Below, one piece after another: positions 18,101 through 25,500 of a stretch of DNA of 40,463 bases (position 1 is its first letter; the number at the start of each line of letters is the position of its first letter). The position numbers and the translations under genes are program-made. This DNA is from JAFDZV01 sp966128725 (GTDB lineage: Bacteria; Bacteroidota; Ignavibacteria; OLB7): positions 1 through 40,463 of the forward strand of contig CBHYLN010000036.1 of assembly GCA_966128725.1 (NCBI GenBank), given 5' to 3'. The notes beneath the pieces are model-generated. The model had not been told where the DNA came from and searched no databases. It worked only from the letters and a program-made list of their open reading frames with translations.

Positions 18101-18195
18101 TCGATGCCGAAGGGCTTCCGGCAGGCGTCTACATCGTTCGGTTGTCGCTGTCGGATGGTGCCATTGCAACCACCAAGGTGACCGTGGTTCGCTAG
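15163..18195 (+). CDS. Secreted glycoside-hydrolase-like protein with inserted CBM and T9SS sorting domain
   Basis: The 1010-residue protein has a signal peptide (1-32, ending AAA before Q33) and a strong ribosome site (GGGAGG). Residues about 50-300 resemble the start of a GH5-like (beta/alpha)8 barrel: FYGVTLQWAACYP, RLRKLGVNLVRFQYMDN, HVNVFTGTAYKNEPALAMV. Residues about 312-465 look like a CBM4/9-type jelly roll inserted into the barrel, ending LSIDDIQIKRVDAPG. The barrel resumes to about 770 (FIASFAQPYPNRYQ, SSLQDWDGVVLDMY). The C-terminus (about 943-1010) is a T9SS sorting domain: LEVFDAFGRSVREL, then GLPAGVYIVRL. Both positions where I expect catalytic Glu carry other residues (Asp245-Gln246 and Phe603), so it may bind rather than cut carbohydrate. 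It should be exported through the outer membrane by T9SS. Confidence 0.85.
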   Translation: MHRLFHRTSQYIQPAAVLVALLLPALAIPAAAQNIGISGGVPYTSNPGDTARSLFLPSLPSGPAGQHGFLKNDGEGNFQFTDGAPARFYGVTLQWAACYPDSAQAVVIAARLRKLGVNLVRFQYMDNAFDWGDYGQVRTYLDAATGFRSLHAGQIRRLDWFVYQLKQHGIYSYFILQSARTPRASDGLGADADSALWLGKELNYLYPQARAVSKDVMRLLLDHVNVFTGTAYKNEPALAMVEGMDQGSIISLYRLGYTEYRADQYGFSWRHSRRLDTLWNAFLKKKYTNTQTLTAAWKTSNADGFPNYVQEGSFEGEFDRYWQIDSYDGVNVTTVLSQGDSVPNGQLTMKLRVRNARKDTTLYNAFMIQPVMGLQFNTLYQLSFKAKASVDNWPVVCRTSQASDVGMYAGLNVTHNVSTFWKTYTATFLVPFNGTAPINLIFWYGSNNGDLSIDDIQIKRVDAPGVVSGETLENYTVARVPMGRTDIARALNSKRIEDQSEFYMGLERDYNADLTRFLRDTLGAKQPFTGAGHYWASGFQEAVVQGQNDFTLSAKNWDWVSSDGTQWEVRNYSPLRRGQYDDGATITAYTVGAHRRQPFIASFAQPYPNRYQGEAMLWVPAYSSLQDWDGVVLDMYADDVLSSKESIDSAAFGAVAKNPVVTALMPVVSHLFRNRFLSPAQNTIPIQHSEQQARIFPRMYDFWYDFGVPGGFFGRSMMANRVVIDSLNAVYPTQYDDIAFAAEVQGQCESDTRQILWEYSRGSMSVDAPMVQGATGYLSRTGAITLRNLDVKLLSGNETSTVLWTPVDSSRLGDRGRSLLVLASRTEPTGWHWIDSMHADKWGTGPMLLDPVRVRLTIKPGDSVNIATIRPLDSAGMPFGSPIVVTLSGGKLEAVIDQSQTHAMWYGVDLSYDPAASVISERNAGMLTAQPSIVTDRSYISVALARPYGDARLEVFDAFGRSVRELYAGPIAPGQPSIRFDAEGLPAGVYIVRLSLSDGAIATTKVTVVR

Positions 18196-18224
18196 GCCGG
18201 GCTGCCCATGTTTTCGGGAAGTTG

Positions 18225-18270
18225 CTCGCGCCGCATTCGCCGTACTGGTTGATGCGGCGCGAGGCCGTTT
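18225..18270 (+). terminator. Terminator-like stem-loop after the glycosidase-like gene
   Basis: A perfect 12-bp stem (18225-18236 with 18252-18263) has a 15-base loop and is followed by GCCGTTTCC. It is 30 bases past the stop. The T-tract is weak. The rest of the 264-base gap to lpxH shows no gene. Confidence 0.6.
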
Positions 18271-18459
18271 CCGGCCCATCGGGTACCCGGTATTGCATGC
18301 GGAGATATCGCCCGGCCGATGGTCGCGCGATCCCGGCGGTTGTGTAGTTTGCGTGCCGCGCAATCGCTTGGCGCGCCGCAGCCCATGCGGGCAGGGCATG
18401 TTCGAGTGTTCCCGGCACACGGCCGAGCGGTCGATGTGTGGTGATAACGTCAAGGTACC

Positions 18460-19197
18460 GTGGTCTACTTTTTCTCCGACGTTCATCTGGGGCTTGGTTC
18501 GGCCGAGTCCAATCGCGACCGCGAAGCGGCATTGCTCCGGTTCCTTGAAATGGTTCGCGCCGAGCGGGCCGAGGCGCTTTACATCGTGGGCGATCTGTTC
18601 GATTACTGGTTCGAGTATCGCACGGTGATCCCGCGTGGATTTACCCGGGTACTTGGGGCGGTGGCCGCTGTTGCCGATGCAGGCGTTCGCGTGGAATATG
18701 TGGTTGGCAATCACGATTTCGGCCATCGCGACTTCTTCGAACGCGAGATGGGGGTTGCCGTTCATTTCGATGACATCGAACGCGAGATTGATGGGCGCCG
18801 GTGCTACATCTCGCATGGCGACGGCAAGGCCTTCAACGACACCGGATACCGGATCCTGAAGCGCGTGCTGCGCGCCCGGGTTTCCAACGTGCTTTTCCGG
18901 TTCCTGCATCCCGACATCGGCATCGGCCTGGCGGCCTACGCGTCGCGACGCAGCCGCGATCACACCGCGCAGAAGAATTACGACGGCGAAAAGCCTGGAG
19001 AGTCCGACGGGTTGCATGCGTTTGCGCGGCGCAAGATTACCGACGAAGGATTCCAGTTGGTGGTGATGGGGCACAGCCATCGGCCGCGATGTACTGCGAT
19101 CGACGGCGGCACCTACGTAAATCTCGGCACCTGGCTACGCGACCGTTCGTATCTGGTGCTTGGTGACGGTGTGCTGGAGCTTCGGCAGTTCACCTGA
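18460..19197 (+). CDS. lpxH: UDP-2,3-diacylglucosamine diphosphatase
   Basis: The 245-residue calcineurin-like phosphoesterase should hydrolyse UDP-2,3-diacylglucosamine to lipid X and UMP, a step of lipid A synthesis at the inner-membrane surface. All metal motifs are present: FSDVHLG, GDLFDYW, VGNHDFG, ISHGDG and MGHSHRP. YASRRSRD lies in the cap region. Length matches LpxH (about 240). The start is GTG at 18460, with AAGG four bases upstream. It stands alone between the glycosidase-like gene and the aldehyde dehydrogenase gene, in the same direction as both, with no other lpx genes nearby. A paralogous phosphoesterase role is possible, but the motif spacing fits LpxH well. Confidence 0.88.
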   Translation: MVYFFSDVHLGLGSAESNRDREAALLRFLEMVRAERAEALYIVGDLFDYWFEYRTVIPRGFTRVLGAVAAVADAGVRVEYVVGNHDFGHRDFFEREMGVAVHFDDIEREIDGRRCYISHGDGKAFNDTGYRILKRVLRARVSNVLFRFLHPDIGIGLAAYASRRSRDHTAQKNYDGEKPGESDGLHAFARRKITDEGFQLVVMGHSHRPRCTAIDGGTYVNLGTWLRDRSYLVLGDGVLELRQFT

Positions 19198-19255
19198 CAT
19201 GTCGTGGCCACCGGAACATGCCCGTTGGTTGCGTGCCCGGCGTTGGCCGGGGTAG

Positions 19256-19263
19256 TATCTTTG
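19256..19263 (+). promoter_or_regulatory. Candidate Bacteroidota-type -7 element before the aldehyde dehydrogenase gene
   Basis: TATCTTTG fits the TAnnTTTG consensus and lies 50 bases before the ATG at 19313. No clear TTTG box is found 19-21 bases upstream, so support is partial. Confidence 0.35.
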
Positions 19264-19312
19264 CCGACTTGATAACCGTCTTTGTACAGAAACAACGCAC
19301 TCGGAATACAAC

Positions 19313-20830
19313 ATGCAGGACACAGTTGCCAACGGGCCAATCGCCACGTTGAAACCAACGAAGAATCAGTTGAACGAGCAGGGCCTGCTCCGCCATGGAC
19401 GCATGCTTATCAACGGCGAGTGGGTGGATGCCGCTTCCGGCCGGACGTTTGAAAGCCGCTATCCGGGCACCGGTGAGGTGATCGCGCATGTGGCTGCCGG
19501 CGATCGCGAGGATGTGGATCGGGCCGTGGCAGCCGCGCGCGCCGCGCTGGAGCAGGGCGATTACCGCAAGATGAATGGCGCCGATCGCGGCCGCCTTCTG
19601 TGGCGTATTGCCGACCTGATGGAGCAACACATTGAGGAGCTGGCCGAGCTTGAGACGTTGGATAACGGAAAGCCGCTGATCGAATCGTTGAAGGTTGATC
19701 TGCCGCAATCCATCGCCTGCTTCCGTTATTATGCCGGATGGGCGGGCAAGGTAACCGGCGAGACCATCGAGACCAACGCACGCTCGAACGCGTTCACGTT
19801 CACTTTGCGCGAACCCGTTGGTGTGTGTGGCCAGATCATCCCATGGAATTTTCCGATCCAGATGGCGACCTGGAAGATCGCGCCGGCCATTGCCTGCGGC
19901 AATACCGTGGTGATCAAGCCTGCCGAGCAGACATCGGTATCGCTGCTGCGGTTGGGCGAGCTGATGATGGAAGCCGGCATGCCGCGTGGTGTTGTCAACA
20001 TTGTCACGGGCTTCGGCGAAACCGCGGGTGCCGCGATTGTTGAGCATCCCGGCGTGGATAAAATTGCGTTTACCGGCTCGGTGGAAGTGGGCAAGGCGAT
20101 CATGCGAAGCGCCGCCGGCACCCTGAAGAAAGTGACGTTGGAGTTGGGCGGCAAGTCGCCGAACATCGTCTTTGCCGATGCCAATCTGGAACTCGCGGCC
20201 AAGGTGGCGCTCAGCGGCATCTTCTTCAATCAGGGGCAGATGTGCACCGCCGGCAGCCGTATCATGGTAGCCGCGAACGCACGCGAACCGTTCATGGAAG
20301 TGCTTGCAGGCAGGGCCGCGAAGATGGTGGTGGGCGATCCGCTCGATCCCAAAACACGGATGGGCTCGCTGGTGAGCAGCGCGCAGATGGAGCGGGTGCT
20401 GTCCTACGTGGAGAAGGGCCGCGATGAAGGGGCAAGCCTTGTGGCGGGCGGCGCTCGTGTTGGCGAGGCGGGCTACTTCGTGTCGCCAACGGTGTTCGAT
20501 AACGTCAGCAACGATATGACAATCGCCCGCGAGGAAATTTTCGGTCCGGTGGCATCGGTGATCACCTTCGCCGACGATGAGGAGGCAATGCGCCTTGCCA
20601 ACGATAGTGCCTTTGGGTTAGCGGCCGGTGTCTGGACCAGCGACTTCCGTCGTGCCATGGCCTTTGCTCGCGGCGTGAAAGCCGGAACCGTGTGGGTGAA
20701 TACCTACAACATGACCGATAACGCCCTGCCGTTTGGCGGCTACAAGGATTCCGGATTCGGACGCGAGCTTGGCGCCGCCGCGCTTGATACGTACACGCAG
20801 ACCAAGACGGTCTACATCGATCTCAACTGA
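19313..20830 (+). CDS. NAD(P)-dependent aldehyde dehydrogenase
   Basis: The 505-residue cytosolic enzyme oxidises an aldehyde to a carboxylic acid. The family hallmarks are present: cofactor-binding PWNFPIQMATWKIAPA, Glu277 in LELGGKSPN as general base, Cys311 in GQMCTAGSR as nucleophile, and EEIFGPVASV near the C-terminus. The 34-residue distance between Glu and Cys is the normal one. FTGSVEVGK is the cofactor-loop motif. The overall look (LINGEWVDAASGRTFE, DNALPFGGYKDSGFGRELG) is of the ALDH1/2 or betaine/phenylacetaldehyde type. Substrate cannot be fixed. The ATG follows GGAATACAAC. The gene is monocistronic by position and ends in a terminator shared with the convergent DinB-family gene. 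Confidence 0.95.
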   Translation: MQDTVANGPIATLKPTKNQLNEQGLLRHGRMLINGEWVDAASGRTFESRYPGTGEVIAHVAAGDREDVDRAVAAARAALEQGDYRKMNGADRGRLLWRIADLMEQHIEELAELETLDNGKPLIESLKVDLPQSIACFRYYAGWAGKVTGETIETNARSNAFTFTLREPVGVCGQIIPWNFPIQMATWKIAPAIACGNTVVIKPAEQTSVSLLRLGELMMEAGMPRGVVNIVTGFGETAGAAIVEHPGVDKIAFTGSVEVGKAIMRSAAGTLKKVTLELGGKSPNIVFADANLELAAKVALSGIFFNQGQMCTAGSRIMVAANAREPFMEVLAGRAAKMVVGDPLDPKTRMGSLVSSAQMERVLSYVEKGRDEGASLVAGGARVGEAGYFVSPTVFDNVSNDMTIAREEIFGPVASVITFADDEEAMRLANDSAFGLAAGVWTSDFRRAMAFARGVKAGTVWVNTYNMTDNALPFGGYKDSGFGRELGAAALDTYTQTKTVYIDLN

Positions 20831-20863
20831 TACGGGCGCGGGCCGATTCGCGTGGCGAAACAC

Positions 20864-20894
20864 CAGCGGGGGCACCAGTGTGGCGCCCCCGCTG
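20864..20894. terminator. Bidirectional stem-loop between convergent genes
   Basis: A perfect 10-bp G/C stem (20864-20873 with 20885-20894) has an 11-base loop. It lies between the aldehyde dehydrogenase stop (20830) and the DinB-family stop (20925). The flanks are only weakly T-rich on either strand. Confidence 0.65.
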
Positions 20895-20924
20895 TCGTTG
20901 AAGGATGTGATGCGGTGATGGCGG

Positions 20925-21392
20925 CTACTGGGCCGCGAGCCCCATGCTTATGCGCCGTACGTAGTTGAGCTGCCCCAGATGGTACGACAGGTGGTGGTAC
21001 AGATGCTGCAGGAATTCGCCGGTGCTATATGCCTTCAGGGCCGCCGGCGTTTCGATCGGGAACGGCTGCTCCAACTGCTCGGGTGCCAGCGCGGCAAGAA
21101 CGCGCTCAACCATGACGCCGGTATCGCGCAATTCGGCGGCCAGTTCGGCTGAAGTGCGGCCGGTGTTGGTGAACTCACGTTCGCGTGTGCGCGTATACCC
21201 CGTGTTGCCAAGCCCGTGCCCCACGAAGTGGTTCAGGTTGCCGACAAGGTGTTGCGCGAACACGCCCGCCGAGTTGGTAACGCCCGGCGGGGCGCTCCAT
21301 AACACGGTATCGGGTGTGGATTCGATTTCCTGTGCTGCCGCGATGATGTCGCGAGCGAAAAACGTGCGAAGAACGTCGATAGGGCTGTACAT
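20925..21392 (-). CDS. DinB-family (four-helix, metal-binding) protein
   Basis: The 155-residue protein matches the DinB/YfiT-like putative metalloenzyme fold. His48 in FAQHLVGNLNHFVG and the cluster EFLQHLYHHLSYHLGQLNY near the C-terminus are the expected metal ligands, with the H-x3-H-x2-Q pattern. Such proteins include thiol-dependent transferases and many of unknown role. The ATG before YSPIDVLR is chosen because the open frame upstream looks non-coding and overlaps the opposite gene's leader. There is no clear ribosome site. It is divergent from the metal ATPase gene. A functional link (metal or thiol stress) is only a guess. Confidence 0.8.
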   Translation of the reverse strand: MYSPIDVLRTFFARDIIAAAQEIESTPDTVLWSAPPGVTNSAGVFAQHLVGNLNHFVGHGLGNTGYTRTREREFTNTGRTSAELAAELRDTGVMVERVLAALAPEQLEQPFPIETPAALKAYSTGEFLQHLYHHLSYHLGQLNYVRRISMGLAAQ

Positions 21393-21508
21393 GATGCCGG
21401 TTACTTGTTGAATGCCCGCCGCGCCGGTTCCGGCGCATGTTGCGGGATATCGTGGAACTATCTGTCTGTGTGCATCGGGCAACGATGTGCCGCATTACTG
21501 GACTCAAT

Positions 21509-23659
21509 ATGCTCCGTTCATCCTATACGATAGAAAAAATGGATTGCCCTACCGAGGAACGCATGATTCGTTCCGCGTTCAACGGCATGGCCGGGGTGGA
21601 GCATCTGGAATTCAATCTGATTGGGCGCACGCTTACAGTGGTGCACGAGCCCGGCATGGAGCCGGCGATCATCAGCACCGTTGCCTCGCTCGGGATGGAG
21701 GCGGTCCCACGTTTGGAGCGGCCTCTCCGATTGGAGTTGCCGGTTATCGAACCATCGTTCTGGCGGCAGCCGCTTACCATCGCCATCATCATGGCCGGTG
21801 TATGCGCCGTGGCCGCCGAAGTGCTGGACATCGTTGCCGGTGGTGGGCTTGCAGCGCGTGCCGTGGCGTTGATCGCGATTGTTGCCGCCGGTTATCCGAT
21901 TGCACCCAAGGCATACCATGCGGTCCGCCAACTGAGCCTCAACATCCACTTCCTTATGGCGTTGGCCGTGCTTGGCGCGGTTGCGATCGACCAGTGGTCC
22001 GAGGCCGCGATGGTGGTGTTCCTGTTTGCCGTGGCGGAGTTGGTTGAGGCTCGAAGCCTGAACCGGGCACGTTCGGCAATCAGGGCGTTGATGCAGCTTA
22101 CGCCTCCGGTTGCTCGCGTGCTTCGCGAAGGGGTGGCCGTTGACGTCCCTGCCGACGACGTTGCCATTGGCGCGGTTGTCCGTGTGCGACCGGGCGAACG
22201 GCTTGCATTGGATGGCATTGTCACGGCTGGCTACTCGGCCGTGAATCAGGCGCCGATAACCGGTGAGTCGATACCGGTGGAGAAGGAGCCCGGGCAGGAA
22301 GTGTTTGCCGGAAGCATCAACGGTCACGGCACCTTTGACTATCAGGTTACGCACACCGCCGCCGATTCCACCCTGGCACGGATAGCGCAAATCGTTGAAG
22401 GGGCAACGGCCAACCGTGGCCGTACCGAGCGCTTCGTTGATCGATTCTCGCGATACTATACGCCGGCGATCTTCGCAATTGCCGTGCTGGTTGCCGTGAT
22501 TCCGCCCCTGCTTGCCGGCGCGGTCTGGGATACATGGATCTACAACGGCCTTGTATTGCTGGTGATCGGCTGCCCCTGCGCGCTGGTGATCTCAACTCCG
22601 GTGACCATCGTAAGCGGATTGGCGGCGGCGGCACGTCGCGGTATCCTGATAAAGGGCGGCGAGTTCCTCGAACGGGGTCGCGAGCTGCGCACCATCGCGT
22701 TCGATAAAACCGGAACCCTTACCGAATCGCGCTTACGTGTTACCGACGTTGTGCCGTTCGATGGTATCGAGCCGGACGAGCTGGTGCATCTGGCCGCAGC
22801 GATCGAGGGCAAATCCGAGCACCCAATCGCGGCGGCCATCGTGGCCGAACACGAGCTGATTCATGCCGGCGAGCAGGAGACCGAGATTGCCGGGTTCCAG
22901 GCATTGCCGGGCCGCGGCGCGGCTGCTTCGGTTGATGGCCGGTCCATCTGGGTGGGCAATCATCGTCTGGTTCACGACATCGGCGTATGCGGGGCACATG
23001 TCGAGGAAGTTCTTGCCGGTTTGGAGAGCCAGGGTAAAACCACCGTAGTGGTGATGAATGCCGATACCGTGCTGGGTGTGATTGCCGTTGCCGACACTGT
23101 GCGGGCGTCCAGCGCGCCGGCCGTGGCGCGACTGCATGCGCTGGGGATCGGCACGGCGATCCTGACCGGCGACAATGCGACCACGGCTGCCGGTGTGGCC
23201 GGTCCGCTGGCCATTGGTTCGGTGTATGCCGAGTTGCTCCCGGCCGACAAGCTTGCGGTTCTGGATCAGTTGGAGCAGGACCACAACGGACCGGTAGGAA
23301 TGGTTGGCGAGGGAGTCAACGATGTGCCGGCGCTGCATCGCGCGTCGATCGGGTTTGTGATGGGCGCGGCAGGGTCGGACGCCGCGCTCGAGGCAGCCGA
23401 CGTGGCGTTGATGGACGACGACCTGCGCAAGATCCCGGAGTTCATCGAAAGCTCGCATCACACGCTCGGCGTGTTGCGTCAGAACATCACGATTGCGCTG
23501 GTGCTCAAGGGGATTTTCTTCGTGTTGGCGGTGTTCGGCAAGGCCACGTTGTGGATGGCGGTGTTCGCCGACATGGGGGCATCCCTGATTGTTGTTGCCA
23601 ACGGGTTGCGGCTGCTGAAATCGCGGCCGCGGGCCAAGGGGAATGCGGACGAAGGATGA
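21509..23659 (+). CDS. Heavy-metal P-type ATPase (P1B, Zn/Cd/Pb-like)
   Basis: The 716-residue inner-membrane pump exports divalent soft metals. A degenerate N-terminal metal-binding domain has MDCPTEE (one Cys and an acidic pair), as in Zn/Cd pumps. The transmembrane metal site is C355-P-C357. The actuator motif is TGES in PITGESIPVEKE. The phosphorylated residue is Asp399 in FDKTGTLTES, and the nucleotide-domain HP motif is SEHPIAAAI. The last helix pair carries DMGASLIVVANGLRLL, whose Asp is typical of the Zn/Cd subgroup. The hinge motif reads GEGVNDVPAL, with Glu601 where GDG is nearly always found. The start is the ATG before LRSSYTIEK. No MerR or ArsR regulator gene adjoins it. Confidence 0.93.
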   Translation: MLRSSYTIEKMDCPTEERMIRSAFNGMAGVEHLEFNLIGRTLTVVHEPGMEPAIISTVASLGMEAVPRLERPLRLELPVIEPSFWRQPLTIAIIMAGVCAVAAEVLDIVAGGGLAARAVALIAIVAAGYPIAPKAYHAVRQLSLNIHFLMALAVLGAVAIDQWSEAAMVVFLFAVAELVEARSLNRARSAIRALMQLTPPVARVLREGVAVDVPADDVAIGAVVRVRPGERLALDGIVTAGYSAVNQAPITGESIPVEKEPGQEVFAGSINGHGTFDYQVTHTAADSTLARIAQIVEGATANRGRTERFVDRFSRYYTPAIFAIAVLVAVIPPLLAGAVWDTWIYNGLVLLVIGCPCALVISTPVTIVSGLAAAARRGILIKGGEFLERGRELRTIAFDKTGTLTESRLRVTDVVPFDGIEPDELVHLAAAIEGKSEHPIAAAIVAEHELIHAGEQETEIAGFQALPGRGAAASVDGRSIWVGNHRLVHDIGVCGAHVEEVLAGLESQGKTTVVVMNADTVLGVIAVADTVRASSAPAVARLHALGIGTAILTGDNATTAAGVAGPLAIGSVYAELLPADKLAVLDQLEQDHNGPVGMVGEGVNDVPALHRASIGFVMGAAGSDAALEAADVALMDDDLRKIPEFIESSHHTLGVLRQNITIALVLKGIFFVLAVFGKATLWMAVFADMGASLIVVANGLRLLKSRPRAKGNADEG

Positions 23660-23696
23660 TGATGGGCGGTGGCGCCCCGCTGTCAGCAGGCGATGG

Positions 23697-24302
23697 CTAC
23701 CAGATGCGGCGTTCCAGCAGGTCCGGGCGGTTCATGCGTCGCACATCCAGGCGGAAGGATGTGGAGCTCATCGGAACATTCATCTCCACCAGAACCTCCA
23801 GCAGATCGGCGAAGCCGTCAAGATCGCGCGTGAGATACAGCCGGCAGCCGGTTTCGCATTTCAGCATCAAGCCCAGCAGATCCTCGCGTTGGCGCCGGAC
23901 GTCGTACGTGGCCAGAACACTTGGTCGGAATCCTGCCTCGTGCGCGCTCAGTTGCGACCAGCGGAAGTTGCGCGTAGATGAATCCGGCATGATGGCGCTG
24001 ATACCGCTTTCGGCGACAAAAAGCATTGCCGGTGTGTTGCGTTCGCGAAACCGTATCTGGCCGGTACGAATCCCCCATAAACAGATGGCCGCCAATGAGG
24101 TAACCATCCCCGCGGCAATGGCAGCGGGGGCATTCCCGATCCACCCCGCCAACGCAACAACAATGCCGGATGCCACAAGGCTTACCGCATCAACGGTGAT
24201 GCCACGCCGGATACGCGCATACCGCAGCCGCAACGCCGGTGAGTGGATCAGCAGCAGCGTGCCGCGCGTCAGCCGTGAGGAATATGGTCGGAGAATCTCC
24301 AT
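23697..24302 (-). CDS. Hypothetical membrane protein, two helices plus soluble domain
   Basis: The roughly 201-residue protein has two adjacent hydrophobic segments (VDAVSLVASGIVVALAGWIG and AAIAAGMVTSLAAICLWGI). A soluble C-terminal half of about 110 residues is rich in charged residues, with a Cys pair in LKCETGCRLYL. The architecture resembles small proteins with bacterial PH-like domains, but I do not recognise the family. The start is uncertain: ATG at 24302 (MEILRPYSS) or GTG at 24323. Its stop is 37 bases from the convergent P-type ATPase stop. It lies 121 bases downstream of moaA in the same direction and may have its own promoter. Confidence 0.6.
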   Translation of the reverse strand: MEILRPYSSRLTRGTLLLIHSPALRLRYARIRRGITVDAVSLVASGIVVALAGWIGNAPAAIAAGMVTSLAAICLWGIRTGQIRFRERNTPAMLFVAESGISAIMPDSSTRNFRWSQLSAHEAGFRPSVLATYDVRRQREDLLGLMLKCETGCRLYLTRDLDGFADLLEVLVEMNVPMSSTSFRLDVRRMNRPDLLERRIW

Positions 24303-24350
24303 CGAATGATACAGTAACAACACGATGGAACAGGGGATTGTTTCGGTTCG

Positions 24351-24381
24351 TAAATCTACGGAATGCGGTGGGTGAAATAAA
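24351..24381 (-). promoter_or_regulatory. Weak candidate promoter for the small membrane protein gene
   Basis: On the minus strand TTTA (24378-24381) is followed 19 bases later by TAGATTTA (24351-24358). This is near the Bacteroidota pattern TTTG-N19-21-TAnnTTTG, with one mismatch in each box. It lies about 50 bases upstream of the gene start. Confidence 0.3.
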
Positions 24382-24423
24382 GACAGAATGCAAACAAATG
24401 CGATCCGGATACATAATCGTCCA

Positions 24424-25422
24424 TCAGCCGCCGATCTGGATCATCACACGGCTCAGCTGTTGAAGCATTTCATCAGCCTCCGGGTGCTCCTTGGGCTTGG
24501 CGTCGATCGCCTGGCGGAATACGTCGGCGATGGCGTCATCGGTGCCGCCGTTGCGGAGCACGGGGCGTACGTCGAACTCAAGCGGTGAGTGCAAGCAGGG
24601 CATCACTTTTCCCTCGGCGGTGAGCCGCAGCCGCGAACAGCTATCGCAGAACGGCTGTGACATCGAGGCGATAACCCCAATGGATCCGGCATGCCGGCGG
24701 CCGGTGGCGCGATCGATCACGGCGTAATCGCGGCTGACTGGTGATGGCTCCAGCGGAAGGCGTTCCAGTTGGTACCGCCCTTCAAGCGCTGCCAGCATCT
24801 CCTGCATCGGCATGCAATGTTCCTGGGTCCAGCCATTGCCGGCAAACGGCATGAACTCGATAAAACGAACCGCGACAGGGCGATCGGCGGTATATGCTGC
24901 GAAATCCAGCAACTCATCGTCGTTCACACCCCGCATCACCACCGCGTTGATCTTGATGTTCCGGTATCCTGCTTCCAGCGCTGCTTCGATGCCGCCCAGA
25001 ACGTCGGCCAGCGCGTCGCGACGTGTCAGCTGTTTGAATCGATCGGGCTTGAACGTATCAAGCGAGATGTTCAAACTGTCCACCGTGTTTCTGATCACGG
25101 GCAGTTTCCGCTGAAGCAGTACGGCGTTGGTGGTCAGTGCAATGGTGCGCAGGCCCTCGATGGCGCGCAGATCGCCGAGCAGATTCTCCACATCGGCGCG
25201 CACCAACGGCTCGCCGCCGGTGATGCGGATCTTTTCGATGCCCAGCCCTACGGCAACACGCGCCACGCGGACAATCTCCTCGTAGGCAAGGATCTCCTCC
25301 CGCTTCTTCCATTCCACGTTCTCCTCCGGAATGCAATAGGCACAGCGGAGATTGCAGCGGTCGGTTACCGATATCCGCAGATAGGTATGTCGGCGTCCGT
25401 ATCGGTCTACTAGTCCGGTCAT
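24424..25422 (-). CDS. moaA: GTP 3',8-cyclase, molybdenum cofactor synthesis
   Basis: The 332-residue radical SAM enzyme carries out the first step of molybdopterin synthesis, converting GTP to 3',8-cyclo-GTP. The N-terminal cluster motif is CNLRCAYC, and the SAM-binding GGEP is in ITGGEPLVR. The C-terminal second [4Fe-4S] cluster is bound by CDSCSRLRLTAEGKVMPC. LHSPLEFDVRPVLRNGG and the 332-residue length are typical. The protein ends IQIGG, matching the conserved GG tail. The ATG at 25422 (MTGLVDRYGR) has GGGAA five bases upstream. It follows the anti-sigma gene by 78 bases. No other mo genes are in the window. Confidence 0.95.
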   Translation of the reverse strand: MTGLVDRYGRRHTYLRISVTDRCNLRCAYCIPEENVEWKKREEILAYEEIVRVARVAVGLGIEKIRITGGEPLVRADVENLLGDLRAIEGLRTIALTTNAVLLQRKLPVIRNTVDSLNISLDTFKPDRFKQLTRRDALADVLGGIEAALEAGYRNIKINAVVMRGVNDDELLDFAAYTADRPVAVRFIEFMPFAGNGWTQEHCMPMQEMLAALEGRYQLERLPLEPSPVSRDYAVIDRATGRRHAGSIGVIASMSQPFCDSCSRLRLTAEGKVMPCLHSPLEFDVRPVLRNGGTDDAIADVFRQAIDAKPKEHPEADEMLQQLSRVMIQIGG

Positions 25423-25500
25423 CGTTTCCCAAGATAGGAAATAGGGCAGCGCCAATGCCGGTCGAATGTCATGCGTTTGATGTTGTCGAGCACAAGACAA

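Noticed and set aside
15496..19080. A 1194-codon open frame on the minus strand spanning two plus-strand genes
   Set aside because: It covers the glycosidase-like gene, an intergenic stem-loop and most of lpxH. Its His/Arg/Gly-rich composition with no motif is typical of an antisense shadow in G/C-rich DNA.
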